Source: Rhodospirillaceae bacterium (GTDB lineage: Bacteria; Pseudomonadota; Alphaproteobacteria; Rhodospirillales; Casp-alpha2). Taken from it: 53,856 nt of DNA. The position numbers were made by a program, and so were the translations under genes. Under the pieces are notes generated by a model, which was not told the origin of the DNA, did not search any database, and saw only the letters and a program-made list of their open reading frames with translations. The stretch spans positions 1 to 53,856 of the forward strand of contig JAERTE010000061.1 of NCBI GenBank assembly GCA_016845145.1. Direction: 5' to 3'. Positions 1 through 8,562 of the stretch are shown here, in pieces. Within the stretch, counting starts at the first letter, position 1. Each line of letters begins with the position of its first letter.

Positions 1-2
1 TC

Positions 3-2414
3 CTTGAAACGCCCGCTGCAGCCGAAGACCGCACGGCGAAAGTCCAAGTCCCTAACCTCGACGACGAGCCCGGTCCCGAGCTGCCGGACAAGACTGTTGA
101 AGATGATCTGCCTAGCGATGAGGCTGCAACACCCAGGGCGGCGCCGACGGCTCCGGTGATGGCGGATGCGGCGCCGCGAAGTCGCGCACGGCCCAGGTTT
201 ATGTCCACTGCCGACCGCCTGCGCCGGCTGAATGAAGCGCTCAGCCGAGACGTCCCATTGGGGACGCCGTCGCGTCAGCATACGTCGATTCTGACCGACA
301 AAGTCACCGATTTCATGATTACCGGTGTGCCGCCTGGGCAATCGCGTGCTCCTGCAGTATCACGCGGCCAAGCCAGGCCGCCACCGAGTATGCTGCCGAC
401 CCGTCCTCTGACGCAGCGCCCCGCGCCCTCTGACCGGTTCATTGACCGCTTGGAGCGTATTCGCCGCGAGACCTACGATGACGAACGTGTCCAGCCTGGG
501 CTTGCCACTCCGGCGCCGCAAACACCGCAGATCATCGCCCGGCGGCCGCAGGTGCCGACATCGACATATCCGGCACCGACCTACCCGGCAGAAACGCAAA
601 GGGCGCGTGCACCGGCGCAATCTGGTCAGGCCGCACAAGCCGCTCGGGCAACTGAGCCGCCAGCTCCGGTCAAGGAAGACACCTCGCCGCTGGGCAGGCT
701 GGTACAGTTTTTCAAGCGAGCTGAAGGCCGTAAAGACGAAGCAGCCATGGCTGCTGCTGAGCGTCAGGCGGCGCGAATGCGTCAGCAAGCCTATGCCAAA
801 GCGCCTGACGCGGGACCGCCTAAGGCGGCGCTCGATACGCCCTCCCCGCTCGCCAAAGAGGCGCTAAAAGCGACGGGTGAGGAAACGGCGGAACCAAGAC
901 CGGGCCAAACCGCCGGCAAGATGACACCCGGGTTCATGCAGCATCTGTCCAGGCTGTTTACTGACGAAAAGGTGGCTGAACGCGGTTGGGCTGCAGAAGT
1001 CGAAGTTCAAGAGCCCAATACCAAGCCTGCCGAGGCGGCTCCAGTCCTAAGGCCTGTCCGCCCGAGTGCGCTAGCCCAGGCATCAACGCCGGCCCTGACC
1101 CCGCGCGAAACAGCACCGTTGCCGCCTCCCACCGGTGACGTGCCGGCCGATACCGGCGGCACCTGGACGACCACGGTGGAAATGGCCACCGATACTGGTG
1201 ATCCCATGGTGCTGGGCGTTGTGAAGACCCCGGTTCCGCAAGCGCCCCGCCGTCGCCAACAGACGGCGCCGGATCAAATGGCGGAAATGGCTCCCGCGCC
1301 TGCGGAGGACCTGCCGCCCTCGGATGATCTACCACCGGCGGAAAATGACGTGGCAGCGCTGAAAGACGATTTGCTGCCACTTTCGGAAGAAGATGATTTA
1401 CCGCCAGCCGAGGGTGACGACCTGCCGCCCGCGGAAGGAGAGCTGCTTCTGGACGATGATCTGCCGCCGGCTGAGGGCGAAGCGCCCATCAGAGCGGCAA
1501 GGCCGAAACCGGTCCCGCCCCCTGCACCGTTACCTTATAGCGACCCGTTGCGCCCACCGGACCCGGTGCGGGCCGCACCCAAGTCACAAGCACCGCCGCT
1601 GAGCCGTCTGGCCGAGTTGCCCTCGGGGCCGGATGCCGCCGGTCCTGACGCCGGACGCCCGCAATTGCGCCCCGACGAGCGCCTGGCTACCGGTGTGGCT
1701 GAGCCGCGACCAGGGCAGACACCGACAACCGGTGCCTCTCCCTGGCGCATCACCGAATTGGCCAAGTCGGATGCGCCGCCGCCATTGCGCCAACGCCAAG
1801 TCCGGCCTGAATTGCTCAGCCGCACGTCGCTTGCCGGTACGATTTTGTCGCTCGGTGAATCGGTTAGCCTTGAGAACTCTGTCCCGCCCGGCGGCGGCAT
1901 TGATGCGGACAACCAATGTGTGAAGAAAAACCGCGGCACAACGCTGTTCTGTGTCGAGCCGGTGGACTGGCCCGACGACCTGAAACCGAAGTTCGTGGTG
2001 CCTACGATCCTCTACACCGGCCCCATGGCCATCGTGCGCTACGACCAAGGCACGGCGAGCCGCCTGCACGCCCTGTTCCCGTCGGATGAGTTCGAAAGTG
2101 TCGCGCAGTATTATCAAACACGCTACGGCCCGCCGACGGAGATTTGGAAACGCTCCATCGCGCCCTTGGCTCAGCCCCGGCGCGAGAACCCGACGTTGGC
2201 GTGGCGCAACCGCGATCCCAAAACCAATGCCGTCACCATTCTGGAATTGCGCCGCTTCGACGATACCCGGGGCGGCTTCCCCGATACGCAGCGTGGTGCG
2301 GTGATGCTGTATCTCGCCAATTCGCCCGCCATCTTCCCGCAGGTCTCAAGCCATGAGCTCATGCGTTTGAAACGCGATGCGGCAAAGGAAGCGAGACAAG
2401 CGGCGGAAGGCTAG
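3..2414 (+). CDS. Long proline/acidic low-complexity protein with conserved C-terminal domain, 5' end outside window
   Basis: The reading frame is open from the left edge (base 3) to the TAG at 2412-2414, so the GTG/ATG pair at 156-161 is internal and the start lies upstream. About 803 codons are visible. Roughly the first 600 residues are Pro/Ala/Glu-rich, probably disordered, with spaced basic stretches. Around nt 1300-1490 an acidic motif of the form DDLPPAEG recurs, and a similar DDLPSDE occurs before base 120, which supports one continuous protein. From about nt 1866 the composition changes to an ordinary globular one, with a Cys pair (DNQCVKK and LFCVEP) and aromatic segments such as YYQTRYGPPTE and TLAWRN. 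I do not recognise this C-terminal domain. No signal peptide is visible because the N-terminus is missing. A scaffold or envelope role is only a guess. Confidence 0.8.
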   Translation, partial: LETPAAAEDRTAKVQVPNLDDEPGPELPDKTVEDDLPSDEAATPRAAPTAPVMADAAPRSRARPRFMSTADRLRRLNEALSRDVPLGTPSRQHTSILTDKVTDFMITGVPPGQSRAPAVSRGQARPPPSMLPTRPLTQRPAPSDRFIDRLERIRRETYDDERVQPGLATPAPQTPQIIARRPQVPTSTYPAPTYPAETQRARAPAQSGQAAQAARATEPPAPVKEDTSPLGRLVQFFKRAEGRKDEAAMAAAERQAARMRQQAYAKAPDAGPPKAALDTPSPLAKEALKATGEETAEPRPGQTAGKMTPGFMQHLSRLFTDEKVAERGWAAEVEVQEPNTKPAEAAPVLRPVRPSALAQASTPALTPRETAPLPPPTGDVPADTGGTWTTTVEMATDTGDPMVLGVVKTPVPQAPRRRQQTAPDQMAEMAPAPAEDLPPSDDLPPAENDVAALKDDLLPLSEEDDLPPAEGDDLPPAEGELLLDDDLPPAEGEAPIRAARPKPVPPPAPLPYSDPLRPPDPVRAAPKSQAPPLSRLAELPSGPDAAGPDAGRPQLRPDERLATGVAEPRPGQTPTTGASPWRITELAKSDAPPPLRQRQVRPELLSRTSLAGTILSLGESVSLENSVPPGGGIDADNQCVKKNRGTTLFCVEPVDWPDDLKPKFVVPTILYTGPMAIVRYDQGTASRLHALFPSDEFESVAQYYQTRYGPPTEIWKRSIAPLAQPRRENPTLAWRNRDPKTNAVTILELRRFDDTRGGFPDTQRGAVMLYLANSPAIFPQVSSHELMRLKRDAAKEARQAAEG

Positions 2415-2417
2415 AGA

Positions 2418-3137
2418 TCAGCTGCGCCTGGCTGCCCACCATAGTTTTGGAATTGCGAGAGCGCCCGGGTCCGTGCGGCGGGCGCTGGGGGGTGTGAGAT
2501 CGTAATTGGCACGCTGAACGCGTTTTAGATAGATATCTGCCAGCACCATGCAGAGATGTCCCGGTGCCAGGGCGAGATTTGCCCTCGCGGCATCGTGCAA
2601 CGTGGGGACGGTATCGGGCGGTACAGCGTGGCGACGGAGTGTCATGGTCAGTCCCCAGGCCTTCGCTGCAGGTTCGGTTTGCTCTGACGGCACGCCAACC
2701 AGGGACTCAGCTTGTGCAAAAATCGGCGCCCAAAGAGCGATGGCGCGATTCTCCATGGCTTCGGCGGCATAATCTGGCTCCGCGGCCATGTCTTCCGCAT
2801 GCGCTTCAATAACGGCGGCCAAAGCCTCCTGCTCCACACCAAATGGCACGGCGTCCGCCAGCGCTTGCGCCACGGGATGGTGTGGCGGATTGCCATTGAA
2901 GATGTCTTCGAGTGCATCGTACCACCATTTCAACCGCATGTGGCCGATGGCGGCTTCGCTTGAGCCTCCGCTGGCGCGCGAAATCTCGGCATTGAAAGCA
3001 TAAAGCGCCTGCAGGGCGGCGCGGCGGTCTTGCGGCGCAAACAAAGTGCACAGATAGAGATCGCGGTCATTGTCGCGCAAAGCAGCGGCGGTTAAATCCG
3101 TGTAAACAACTCGGGTTTTGGGCGAATCGGTAGCCAT
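2418..3137 (-). CDS. Squalene/phytoene synthase family protein (NDUFAF6-like)
   Basis: A 239-residue protein of the squalene/phytoene synthase fold. It shows LYLCTLFAP near residue 28, ALYAFNAEI near 45, and the first aspartate-rich helix as KWWYDALEDIF near 70. True synthases carry a second DxxxD motif; here the matching region reads LADIYLKR and lacks it. The protein is also shorter than the roughly 280-350 residues of real synthases. This fits the NDUFAF6 (C8orf38) subgroup, whose mitochondrial members assist complex I assembly and are not thought to make terpenes. The adjacent locus holds secDF and a NDUFAF3-type gene, which supports that reading. The gene converges on the long left-edge gene with only three bases between stops. 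The ATG at 3137 is the first in frame. Confidence 0.8.
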   Translation of the reverse strand: MATDSPKTRVVYTDLTAAALRDNDRDLYLCTLFAPQDRRAALQALYAFNAEISRASGGSSEAAIGHMRLKWWYDALEDIFNGNPPHHPVAQALADAVPFGVEQEALAAVIEAHAEDMAAEPDYAAEAMENRAIALWAPIFAQAESLVGVPSEQTEPAAKAWGLTMTLRRHAVPPDTVPTLHDAARANLALAPGHLCMVLADIYLKRVQRANYDLTPPSARRTDPGALAIPKLWWAARRS

Positions 3138-3226
3138 TTACATCGGAATCCGACTGTGAAATGTCGCACTCTAGGCCGCGAAAAGCCTGAAACGCCAGAG
3201 TTTTCCGGGCTTTTCCGGCAAAACCG

Positions 3227-3256
3227 TTGATCGCAGCGCGAAAGCCCTTATATATG
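3227..3256 (+). promoter_or_regulatory. Candidate sigma-70 promoter for the PuuD-like gene
   Basis: TTGATC at 3227-3232 and TATATG at 3251-3256 are 18 bases apart, about 70 bases before the ATG at 3322. A purine-rich ribosome site (AGGGGGTGG) follows at about 3308. Found by eye only. Confidence 0.35.
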
Positions 3257-3321
3257 AGGCCGATTAGATGGTTTCTAAATTTTTGAACCTGTAACAGTTT
3301 TCACAACCAGGGGGTGGTCAT

Positions 3322-3930
3322 ATGGCTGCTTTACTTAGCAATCTTCGCAATACGGTGATCGCAGGCGTCGTGCTCGCGATTGTCTTGTTCTTGATGTACT
3401 ACGGCTACGGCGGATACGAGGGCTCGAGCTTCGGCGTGTTCTTCTTCCGTTGGCTGCACGTGATTTCCGGCGTTATGTGGATCGGACTCCTGTGGTACTT
3501 CAACTTTGTCCAGATTCCGAACATGGGCAATATCCCCGACGAACAGAAACCCGCTATCGGCAAGGTCATCGCGCCGGCGGCGTTGTTCTGGTTCCGTTGG
3601 GGTGCCATGGGCACCATCGTCACCGGCTTGATCGTCGCCATGATGAACGGCTATCTCGTTGAAGCCCTGTCGCTGGGCCTCGCGGAAGGCTCCGACGGCG
3701 GCCATCGCATGATCGGTATTGGCATGTGGCTGGGCACGATCATGTGGTTCAACGTATGGTTCGTCATTTGGCCGAACCAGAAACGCGCGCTCGGCATCGT
3801 CGAAGCGGACGCCGATACGAAAGCGGCATCGGCACGGACGGCCATGTTGTTCTCGCGTACCAATACGTTGCTGTCGTTCCCCATGCTGTTTGCCATGGTA
3901 GCGGCACAGAACCTCTACAAAATCTCGTAA
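3322..3930 (+). CDS. Urate hydroxylase PuuD-type membrane domain protein
   Basis: A 202-residue integral membrane protein resembling the N-terminal membrane domain of PuuD-type urate oxidases (Urate_ox_N). Hydrophobic segments lie near residues 12-30, 42-62, 85-110, 130-150 and 180-198. Family-like motifs are RWLHVISGVMWIGLLWYFN near 42, FWFRWGAMGTIVTG near 91, GTIMWFNVWFVIWPNQK near 138 and FSRTNTLLSFPMLFAM near 176, with conserved His and Trp residues that could bind heme. Full PuuD proteins are about 400 residues and end in a cytochrome c domain. No CXXCH is present here, so this is the short form, and urate activity cannot be assumed. It has its own promoter region, a strong ribosome site and a terminator just downstream, so it is probably monocistronic. 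No purine-degradation genes are nearby. Confidence 0.8.
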   Translation: MAALLSNLRNTVIAGVVLAIVLFLMYYGYGGYEGSSFGVFFFRWLHVISGVMWIGLLWYFNFVQIPNMGNIPDEQKPAIGKVIAPAALFWFRWGAMGTIVTGLIVAMMNGYLVEALSLGLAEGSDGGHRMIGIGMWLGTIMWFNVWFVIWPNQKRALGIVEADADTKAASARTAMLFSRTNTLLSFPMLFAMVAAQNLYKIS

Positions 3931-3954
3931 CCCGACATTTCAGGTGTTACGGAA

Positions 3955-3980
3955 AACGGGGCCTTCGGGCCCCGTTTTTT
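3955..3980. terminator. Bidirectional rho-independent terminator
   Basis: A perfect 9-bp stem (AACGGGGCC / GGCCCCGTT) closed by a TTCG tetraloop is followed on the plus strand by six Ts. On the minus strand the stem is followed by TTTT. It lies between the convergent PuuD-like gene and the Mth938 gene, and the T-run touches the latter's stop codon. Confidence 0.85.
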
Positions 3981-4365
3981 ATTCCACCGCGATCAACGCT
4001 GCCGCGGCACCCCGGTCTTCGGCCAGCAACACATTGAACGTTCGGCACGCGGCTCCCGTATCCATCCACTCCAGCGCCACACCCTGGGCCTTCAGGCCTT
4101 CGCGCAGGCCCTTTGGCGGCGGCGCAAACCGCGCCCCGCAACCAAGCACCAGAATCCCCGGATTTGTCGCGACGATGTCTGCCAGTGATTCGAGCGTGAC
4201 GTCGTCTGGGCCGGAAACTGACCAAGCCTGTGTGTGTTCAGTGAAGACGAGGACCGAGCCCTGGAATGCCTCTCCGCCGATGCGAAAACCGCCGTCGCCG
4301 TAGCTCTGAATGAGCTGGCGGCCAGCAGGAACGGCAGGCGTGATATCGAGAGAGATTAAGCTTAC
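3979..4365 (-). CDS. Mth938-like (DUF498) protein, NDUFAF3-type, no canonical start codon
   Basis: The frame ending at TAA 3981-3979 encodes a complete Mth938-like domain. It opens with SLISLDITPAVPAG and continues through IQSYGDGGFRIGG, GSVLVFTEH, WSVSGPDD and PGILVLGCGARFAPPP to WMDTGAACRTFNVLLAEDR. The family includes mitochondrial NDUFAF3, a complex I assembly factor, and bacterial members commonly sit beside secDF. The conserved N-terminus begins exactly at the secF stop codon. Between the upstream in-frame TGA and the first conserved residues there is no ATG, GTG or TTG; the junction codon is GTA (4365-4363). Initiation may be non-AUG (ATC at 4356), coupled to secF termination, or the start may have been lost by mutation or a sequence error. 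From the conserved N-terminus to the stop the domain is intact, with no internal stop or frameshift. Confidence 0.72.
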   Translation of the reverse strand, partial: VSLISLDITPAVPAGRQLIQSYGDGGFRIGGEAFQGSVLVFTEHTQAWSVSGPDDVTLESLADIVATNPGILVLGCGARFAPPPKGLREGLKAQGVALEWMDTGAACRTFNVLLAEDRGAAAALIAVE

Positions 4366-5309
4366 GGCGCCTGTTCGGCCGCCGCCTCCTCGCCCTTGTC
4401 GTCATCAACCATCAAGCCGGAGCGGTTGACGTTGAGGTACAACAGCAGTGGAACCGCCAGGCAGATCGACGAATAGGTGCCGATCAACACACCCCAGATC
4501 ATGGCGAACGAGAAATCGCGGATAACCGCGCCGCCCAGGAAGTACAGCGCCAACAGGGCCAATAGCGTGGTCACAGATGTCATCACGGTGCGCGAAAGTG
4601 TTTGATTGATGGAATTGTTGAGCAATTCGCCGAGCGGCATTTTCTTGTACTTACGCAAGTTTTCGCGCACCCGGTCATAAACAACGACGGTATCGTTGAT
4701 GGAATAACCGGCGATGGTCAGAATGGCGGCCACGGTCGAGAGATTGAACTCAAAGCCCATGAGCGCGAATATCCCGATGGTAGAGAACACGTCGTGCGTC
4801 AGTGCGACGACCGCGCCCATGCCGAATTGCCATTCAAACCGGAACCAGATGTAAATCAGGATGGCCAAAATCGCCAAGCTGACGGCCAAAACCCCGTCCA
4901 GGAACAGCTCTTCCGAAACTTTTGGGCCGACAAACTCCGTACGGCGATAGTTGACCTTCTCTCCCAGCGTGGCTTTCACCTTTTCAACGGCCACCTGCTG
5001 GGCCGCTTCACCGCCCTCTTGGCGTTGGATGCGGATCAAGACGTCGGTCGGTGCGCCAAATTCCTGCAGCGCCACTTCGCCTAGGCCAAGCTCGCCCAGT
5101 TTTCCTCGCATGTCGGAAATATTTGCGGCTTTTTCCGTGCGTACCTCAATCAGGATACCGCCTTGGAAGTCGATACCGAAATTTAGGCCTTTGACGAGAA
5201 ACAAAGCGATGGAAGCTATGATCAGCGCCACTGAGAAGCCGAAGAAGATAACGTGCTTGGGAATGAATGATACATTCACATTAGCCGGAATTAAGTGCAG
5301 TCCGCGCAT
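4362..5309 (-). CDS. secF: Protein translocase subunit SecF
   Basis: A 315-residue inner-membrane protein that works with SecD to drive late steps of Sec export using the proton gradient. The first membrane segment is near residues 18-42, followed by the family motif NFGIDFQGGILIEV near 47, a periplasmic domain to about 130, and five further segments in the C-terminal half. The conserved SINDTVVVYDRVRENL lies near 207. The end is a short acidic tail. The ATG at 5309 has a good ribosome site (GAGGAA) and lies 15 bases after the secD stop. The gene is third in the yajC-secD-secF operon and runs into the Mth938 frame. Confidence 0.97.
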   Translation of the reverse strand: MRGLHLIPANVNVSFIPKHVIFFGFSVALIIASIALFLVKGLNFGIDFQGGILIEVRTEKAANISDMRGKLGELGLGEVALQEFGAPTDVLIRIQRQEGGEAAQQVAVEKVKATLGEKVNYRRTEFVGPKVSEELFLDGVLAVSLAILAILIYIWFRFEWQFGMGAVVALTHDVFSTIGIFALMGFEFNLSTVAAILTIAGYSINDTVVVYDRVRENLRKYKKMPLGELLNNSINQTLSRTVMTSVTTLLALLALYFLGGAVIRDFSFAMIWGVLIGTYSSICLAVPLLLYLNVNRSGLMVDDDKGEEAAAEQAP

Positions 5310-5324
5310 GTCAGGTTCCTCTGC

Positions 5325-6896
5325 TTAAATCGGCAAGGCCGTTGGGCGCGTACGCCGAAGCCAGGTGACGACAAAAAGTCGTGTCAGCATGATTGCCGTG
5401 AACATGGACGTCACGATACCGATCGCCAGCGTTACCGCGAAACCGCGTACGGGGCCGGAGCCGAAGATATACAAAAGCACGGCGGCAATCAGCGTGGTGA
5501 CATTGGCATCGATAATGGTCGTCAATGCCCGGCCATAACCGGCATCAATGGCGTTGATGGGGGTGCGTCCGTGCCGTACTTCCTCGCGGATGCGCTCAAA
5601 AACCAGCACGTTGGCATCTACCGCCATGCCGATGGTCAGTACGATACCGGCAATACCTGGCAGCGTAAGTGTCGCCTGCAACAAAGAGAGCCCGCCCAAG
5701 ATCAAGAACATATTGATGATTAGCGCCGTATCGGCCATCAGACCGAAACGGCCATAGGCGATACCCATAAACACCACAACCAAGATCATCCCGATAATCG
5801 ACGCGATTTTGCCCGCGGCAACGGAATCAGCACCGAGCCCCGGGCCGACAGTGCGTTCTTCGAGAATGGTCAATGGTGCCGGTAACGCGCCGGCACGCAG
5901 CAACAGCGCCAGATCATTGCTTTCCTGCACCGTGAAGTTACCGCTGATTTGTCCCGAACCGCCCAAAATGGGCTCGCGGATTACAGGCGCACTGATGACC
6001 GTGTTATCAAGCACGATGGCGAACGGCCGGTTGACGTTTTCGGATGTGACATCGCCGAATTTCTTGCCACCGCGCGCATTGAAACGGAAATTGACGATCG
6101 GCTGATTGTCGCGCTGATCGAAGCTCGGCTGCGCATCGACCAGATCTTCGCCAGAAACCATCACCCGACGCCGGATCAGAATTTGCTCGGGCTTGCCGTC
6201 GGGACCTAATTCTTGGCTCGGTAACCAACGCGCGCCCGGTGGTGTACGGGACGTGTCTTTTTCGATATCGCGTTCATGCACCAAATGAAACGACATTTTG
6301 GCGGTTTTGCCGATCAACGCTTTTAGACGCTCCGGGTCTTCGACACCGGGGACCTGCAGCAAAATCCGGTCGTCGCCCTGACGTTGGATAGTGGGCTCGC
6401 GCACGCCGGTTTCATCAATACGGCGGCGGATGATCTCTAAGGATTGCTGAAGCGCCGCGTTGCGCCGGTCAGCGCGCGCACGCGGTGTGAAGGAAATGCG
6501 GATGGTCTTGCCTTCAACGACGGTTTCCGATTCCGGGTCGATAACACGCAATAGATTGCGCGCCTTGTCGACCTCTTCGGGCTTTCGAACCACAACTTTG
6601 GCCGATTCACCGGCAATACCCAGCCCACCGTAACGGATGCGTCCCTTACGCAATTCGGCACGCATGGAATCAACCAGAGATTCCAGTTGCTCTGTTATGA
6701 CCGCATCGACATCGACCTCAAGCAACAGATGCGAGCCGCCCTGCAGGTCCAATCCCAAACTCACCTGCTTGTGCGGTAGCCAGTCCGGCAGGCTTTCAGC
6801 CGTCTTTCCATCAAGGAAATTCGGCGCTGAAAAACTCAAGCCCAGCACACAAACAGCCAGGATGAAGATGATCTTCCATTTGGAAAAATAGACCAT
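5325..6896 (-). CDS. secD: Protein translocase subunit SecD
   Basis: A 523-residue SecD with an N-terminal membrane segment at about 7-25 and the D1 motif SLGLDLQGGSHLLLEVD near 46. The large P1 periplasmic domain includes RRRIDETGVREPTIQRQG near 160, and an RND-type six-helix membrane domain fills the C-terminal 200 residues (VDANVLVFERIREE near 428). The length is within the range of short alphaproteobacterial SecD proteins. It follows yajC by 17 bases and precedes secF by 15, so the three are one transcript. Confidence 0.97.
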   Translation of the reverse strand: MVYFSKWKIIFILAVCVLGLSFSAPNFLDGKTAESLPDWLPHKQVSLGLDLQGGSHLLLEVDVDAVITEQLESLVDSMRAELRKGRIRYGGLGIAGESAKVVVRKPEEVDKARNLLRVIDPESETVVEGKTIRISFTPRARADRRNAALQQSLEIIRRRIDETGVREPTIQRQGDDRILLQVPGVEDPERLKALIGKTAKMSFHLVHERDIEKDTSRTPPGARWLPSQELGPDGKPEQILIRRRVMVSGEDLVDAQPSFDQRDNQPIVNFRFNARGGKKFGDVTSENVNRPFAIVLDNTVISAPVIREPILGGSGQISGNFTVQESNDLALLLRAGALPAPLTILEERTVGPGLGADSVAAGKIASIIGMILVVVFMGIAYGRFGLMADTALIINMFLILGGLSLLQATLTLPGIAGIVLTIGMAVDANVLVFERIREEVRHGRTPINAIDAGYGRALTTIIDANVTTLIAAVLLYIFGSGPVRGFAVTLAIGIVTSMFTAIMLTRLFVVTWLRRTRPTALPI

Positions 6897-6913
6897 GGGC
6901 TAAGCTAATCCAG

Positions 6914-7429
6914 TTAGTCGGACTTTTTGTCGGATTTGTCGCCGGATGCATCATCAGACGTATCATCAGAACCGGAGTTCGGTTCTTCCGGTTCTGCTTG
7001 TGGGGCCGGCTCATTGGCTGCTTGTTGCGGTTTCGCGCCGCCACCCAGCAGTTTGCCCAAAAGGCCGCCGGGCCGGTTGTCTTGGTTGGCGGCTTGCGGC
7101 GCGGCACCGGCTTGCGGCTCGGTTTTCGAAACCACGGCCGAAATCAGATCGCGGCGCACCTTGACTTTAATGTCCTTGGCGATTTCCACGGTGACTTCGT
7201 GATCGTTGTCGACTTTCGTGACCGTGCCCATGATGCCGCCGCCAGTGACGACTTTGTCGCCGCGGCGCATGGCGCCCAGCATTTCGCGGTGCACTTTCAT
7301 TTTTTTCTGCTGCGGACGAATGAGCAGGAAATAAAACACCACGAAAATCAAGATCAGCGGCAACAGGGCTTCAAAGCCCCCGCCACCGGCGCCACCGGCG
7401 CCCTGTGCGTAAGCGGTGGAAACAAACAT
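6914..7429 (-). CDS. yajC: Preprotein translocase subunit YajC with acidic tail
   Basis: A 171-residue protein whose first 110 residues match YajC: a membrane segment LLPLILIFVVFYFLLIRPQQKK near 25, then GDKVVTGGGIMGTVTKV near 60. The rest is a low-complexity extension ending in an Asp/Ser/Lys-rich tail, making it longer than the roughly 110 residues usual for YajC. YajC is an accessory subunit of the SecDF complex. The ATG at 7429 is preceded by GGAG and lies about 55 bases from a candidate promoter, so this is the first gene of the operon. Confidence 0.95.
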   Translation of the reverse strand: MFVSTAYAQGAGGAGGGGFEALLPLILIFVVFYFLLIRPQQKKMKVHREMLGAMRRGDKVVTGGGIMGTVTKVDNDHEVTVEIAKDIKVKVRRDLISAVVSKTEPQAGAAPQAANQDNRPGGLLGKLLGGGAKPQQAANEPAPQAEPEEPNSGSDDTSDDASGDKSDKKSD

Positions 7430-7491
7430 GTGAAACTCCTTAAAACCGGCACCGCGCGCCCTATTGGCGGCCCGTTAGTAAATCCGCGGGG

Positions 7492-7519
7492 ACTATATCC
7501 ACCAGGGCGAATTTCGCAA
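7492..7519 (-). promoter_or_regulatory. Candidate sigma-70 promoter of the yajC-secD-secF operon
   Basis: Reading the minus strand, TTGCGA (7519-7514) and TATAGT (7497-7492) are 16 bases apart. Transcription would begin near 7485 and leave a leader of about 55 bases before the yajC ATG. Confidence 0.4.
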
Positions 7520-7582
7520 ACCAAATTATTGATTTCGCGCAGTTTGATTGACGATGCGTCGTGGCGGTCCTAATTTCCCGCC

Positions 7583-8458
7583 ATGACTGATACAGAGAGC
7601 GATACTGATTTACATCCGACGTTGATACGCATTGCCGATGCGCTTGAGCGTCTGGCGCCACCTGCGGCGCCTCAAACTGACTTCTCCGCCGCCGACGCTT
7701 TCGTGTGGCACGCCGATCCGAGTTGGCTGGAGCCTGTGCCCAAGGTCAACCGCGTCGACCTTGAACTGCTTAAGGGTATTGATCGCCAGACGGAGACGCT
7801 GCTTAACAACACGCAACGCTTTACGGACGGGCTGCCGGCGAACAACGCCTTGTTATGGGGCGCGCGCGGCACCGGCAAAAGTTCGCTGGTGAAAGCGGCG
7901 CACGCAACGATCAACAAGGCAGCCCCCGGCTCTTTGGTGCTGATTGAAATTCACCGCGAGGATATCCCCTCGCTGCCGCGACTGCTCGGACTCTTGCGCG
8001 CTGAGGCCAAGCAGTTTTTGCTATTTTGTGATGATCTGTCGTTCGATACTCAAGACGATTCTTATAAGTCTCTCAAAGCGGTGCTGGAGGGCGGCGTCGA
8101 GGGCCGGCCCGCCAACGTTTTGTTTTACGCGACCTCCAACCGCCGCCACCTGATGGCGCGCGACATGATTGAGAATGAGCGATCGACTGCCATTCACGCC
8201 TCAGAAGCGGTGGAGGAAAAGGTCTCGCTGTCAGACCGGTTTGGTCTGTGGCTTGGTTTCCACAACTGTAATCAGGACACCTATTTTGCCATTGTCGAGG
8301 GATATGCGGAGAAATTCGGTCTCAATGCGCAAGGCGTCGACTTGCGCGCTGAAGCCAACGAGTGGTCGGTGACGCGTGGCTCGCGCTCTGGCCGGGTCGC
8401 GTGGCAATACATCCAGGATCTCGCCGGACGCCTGGGTAAGCCGTTGGATATGGACTAG
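7583..8458 (+). CDS. DUF815-family ATP-binding protein
   Basis: A 291-residue AAA-like P-loop protein of the DUF815 family. The Walker A motif GARGTGKS is at about residues 93-100 and Walker B is FLLFCDDLSF near 146. A sensor-like segment VLFYATSNRRHLM lies near 176, and the C-terminal lid contains RSGRVAWQYIQDLAG. The cellular role of the family is not settled. The gene is divergent from yajC, with a 153-bp shared upstream region, and has no close partner downstream. Confidence 0.9.
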   Translation: MTDTESDTDLHPTLIRIADALERLAPPAAPQTDFSAADAFVWHADPSWLEPVPKVNRVDLELLKGIDRQTETLLNNTQRFTDGLPANNALLWGARGTGKSSLVKAAHATINKAAPGSLVLIEIHREDIPSLPRLLGLLRAEAKQFLLFCDDLSFDTQDDSYKSLKAVLEGGVEGRPANVLFYATSNRRHLMARDMIENERSTAIHASEAVEEKVSLSDRFGLWLGFHNCNQDTYFAIVEGYAEKFGLNAQGVDLRAEANEWSVTRGSRSGRVAWQYIQDLAGRLGKPLDMD

Positions 8459-8562
8459 AGCCCTCTCCTCACGTTGACGCCACTGTCAGGAGGCGGCAAG
8501 CTAACTGATGCATTCAATGGGTGCCGGTTTACGTCATTCAGGTTTATTCACAGGAGGCATTA

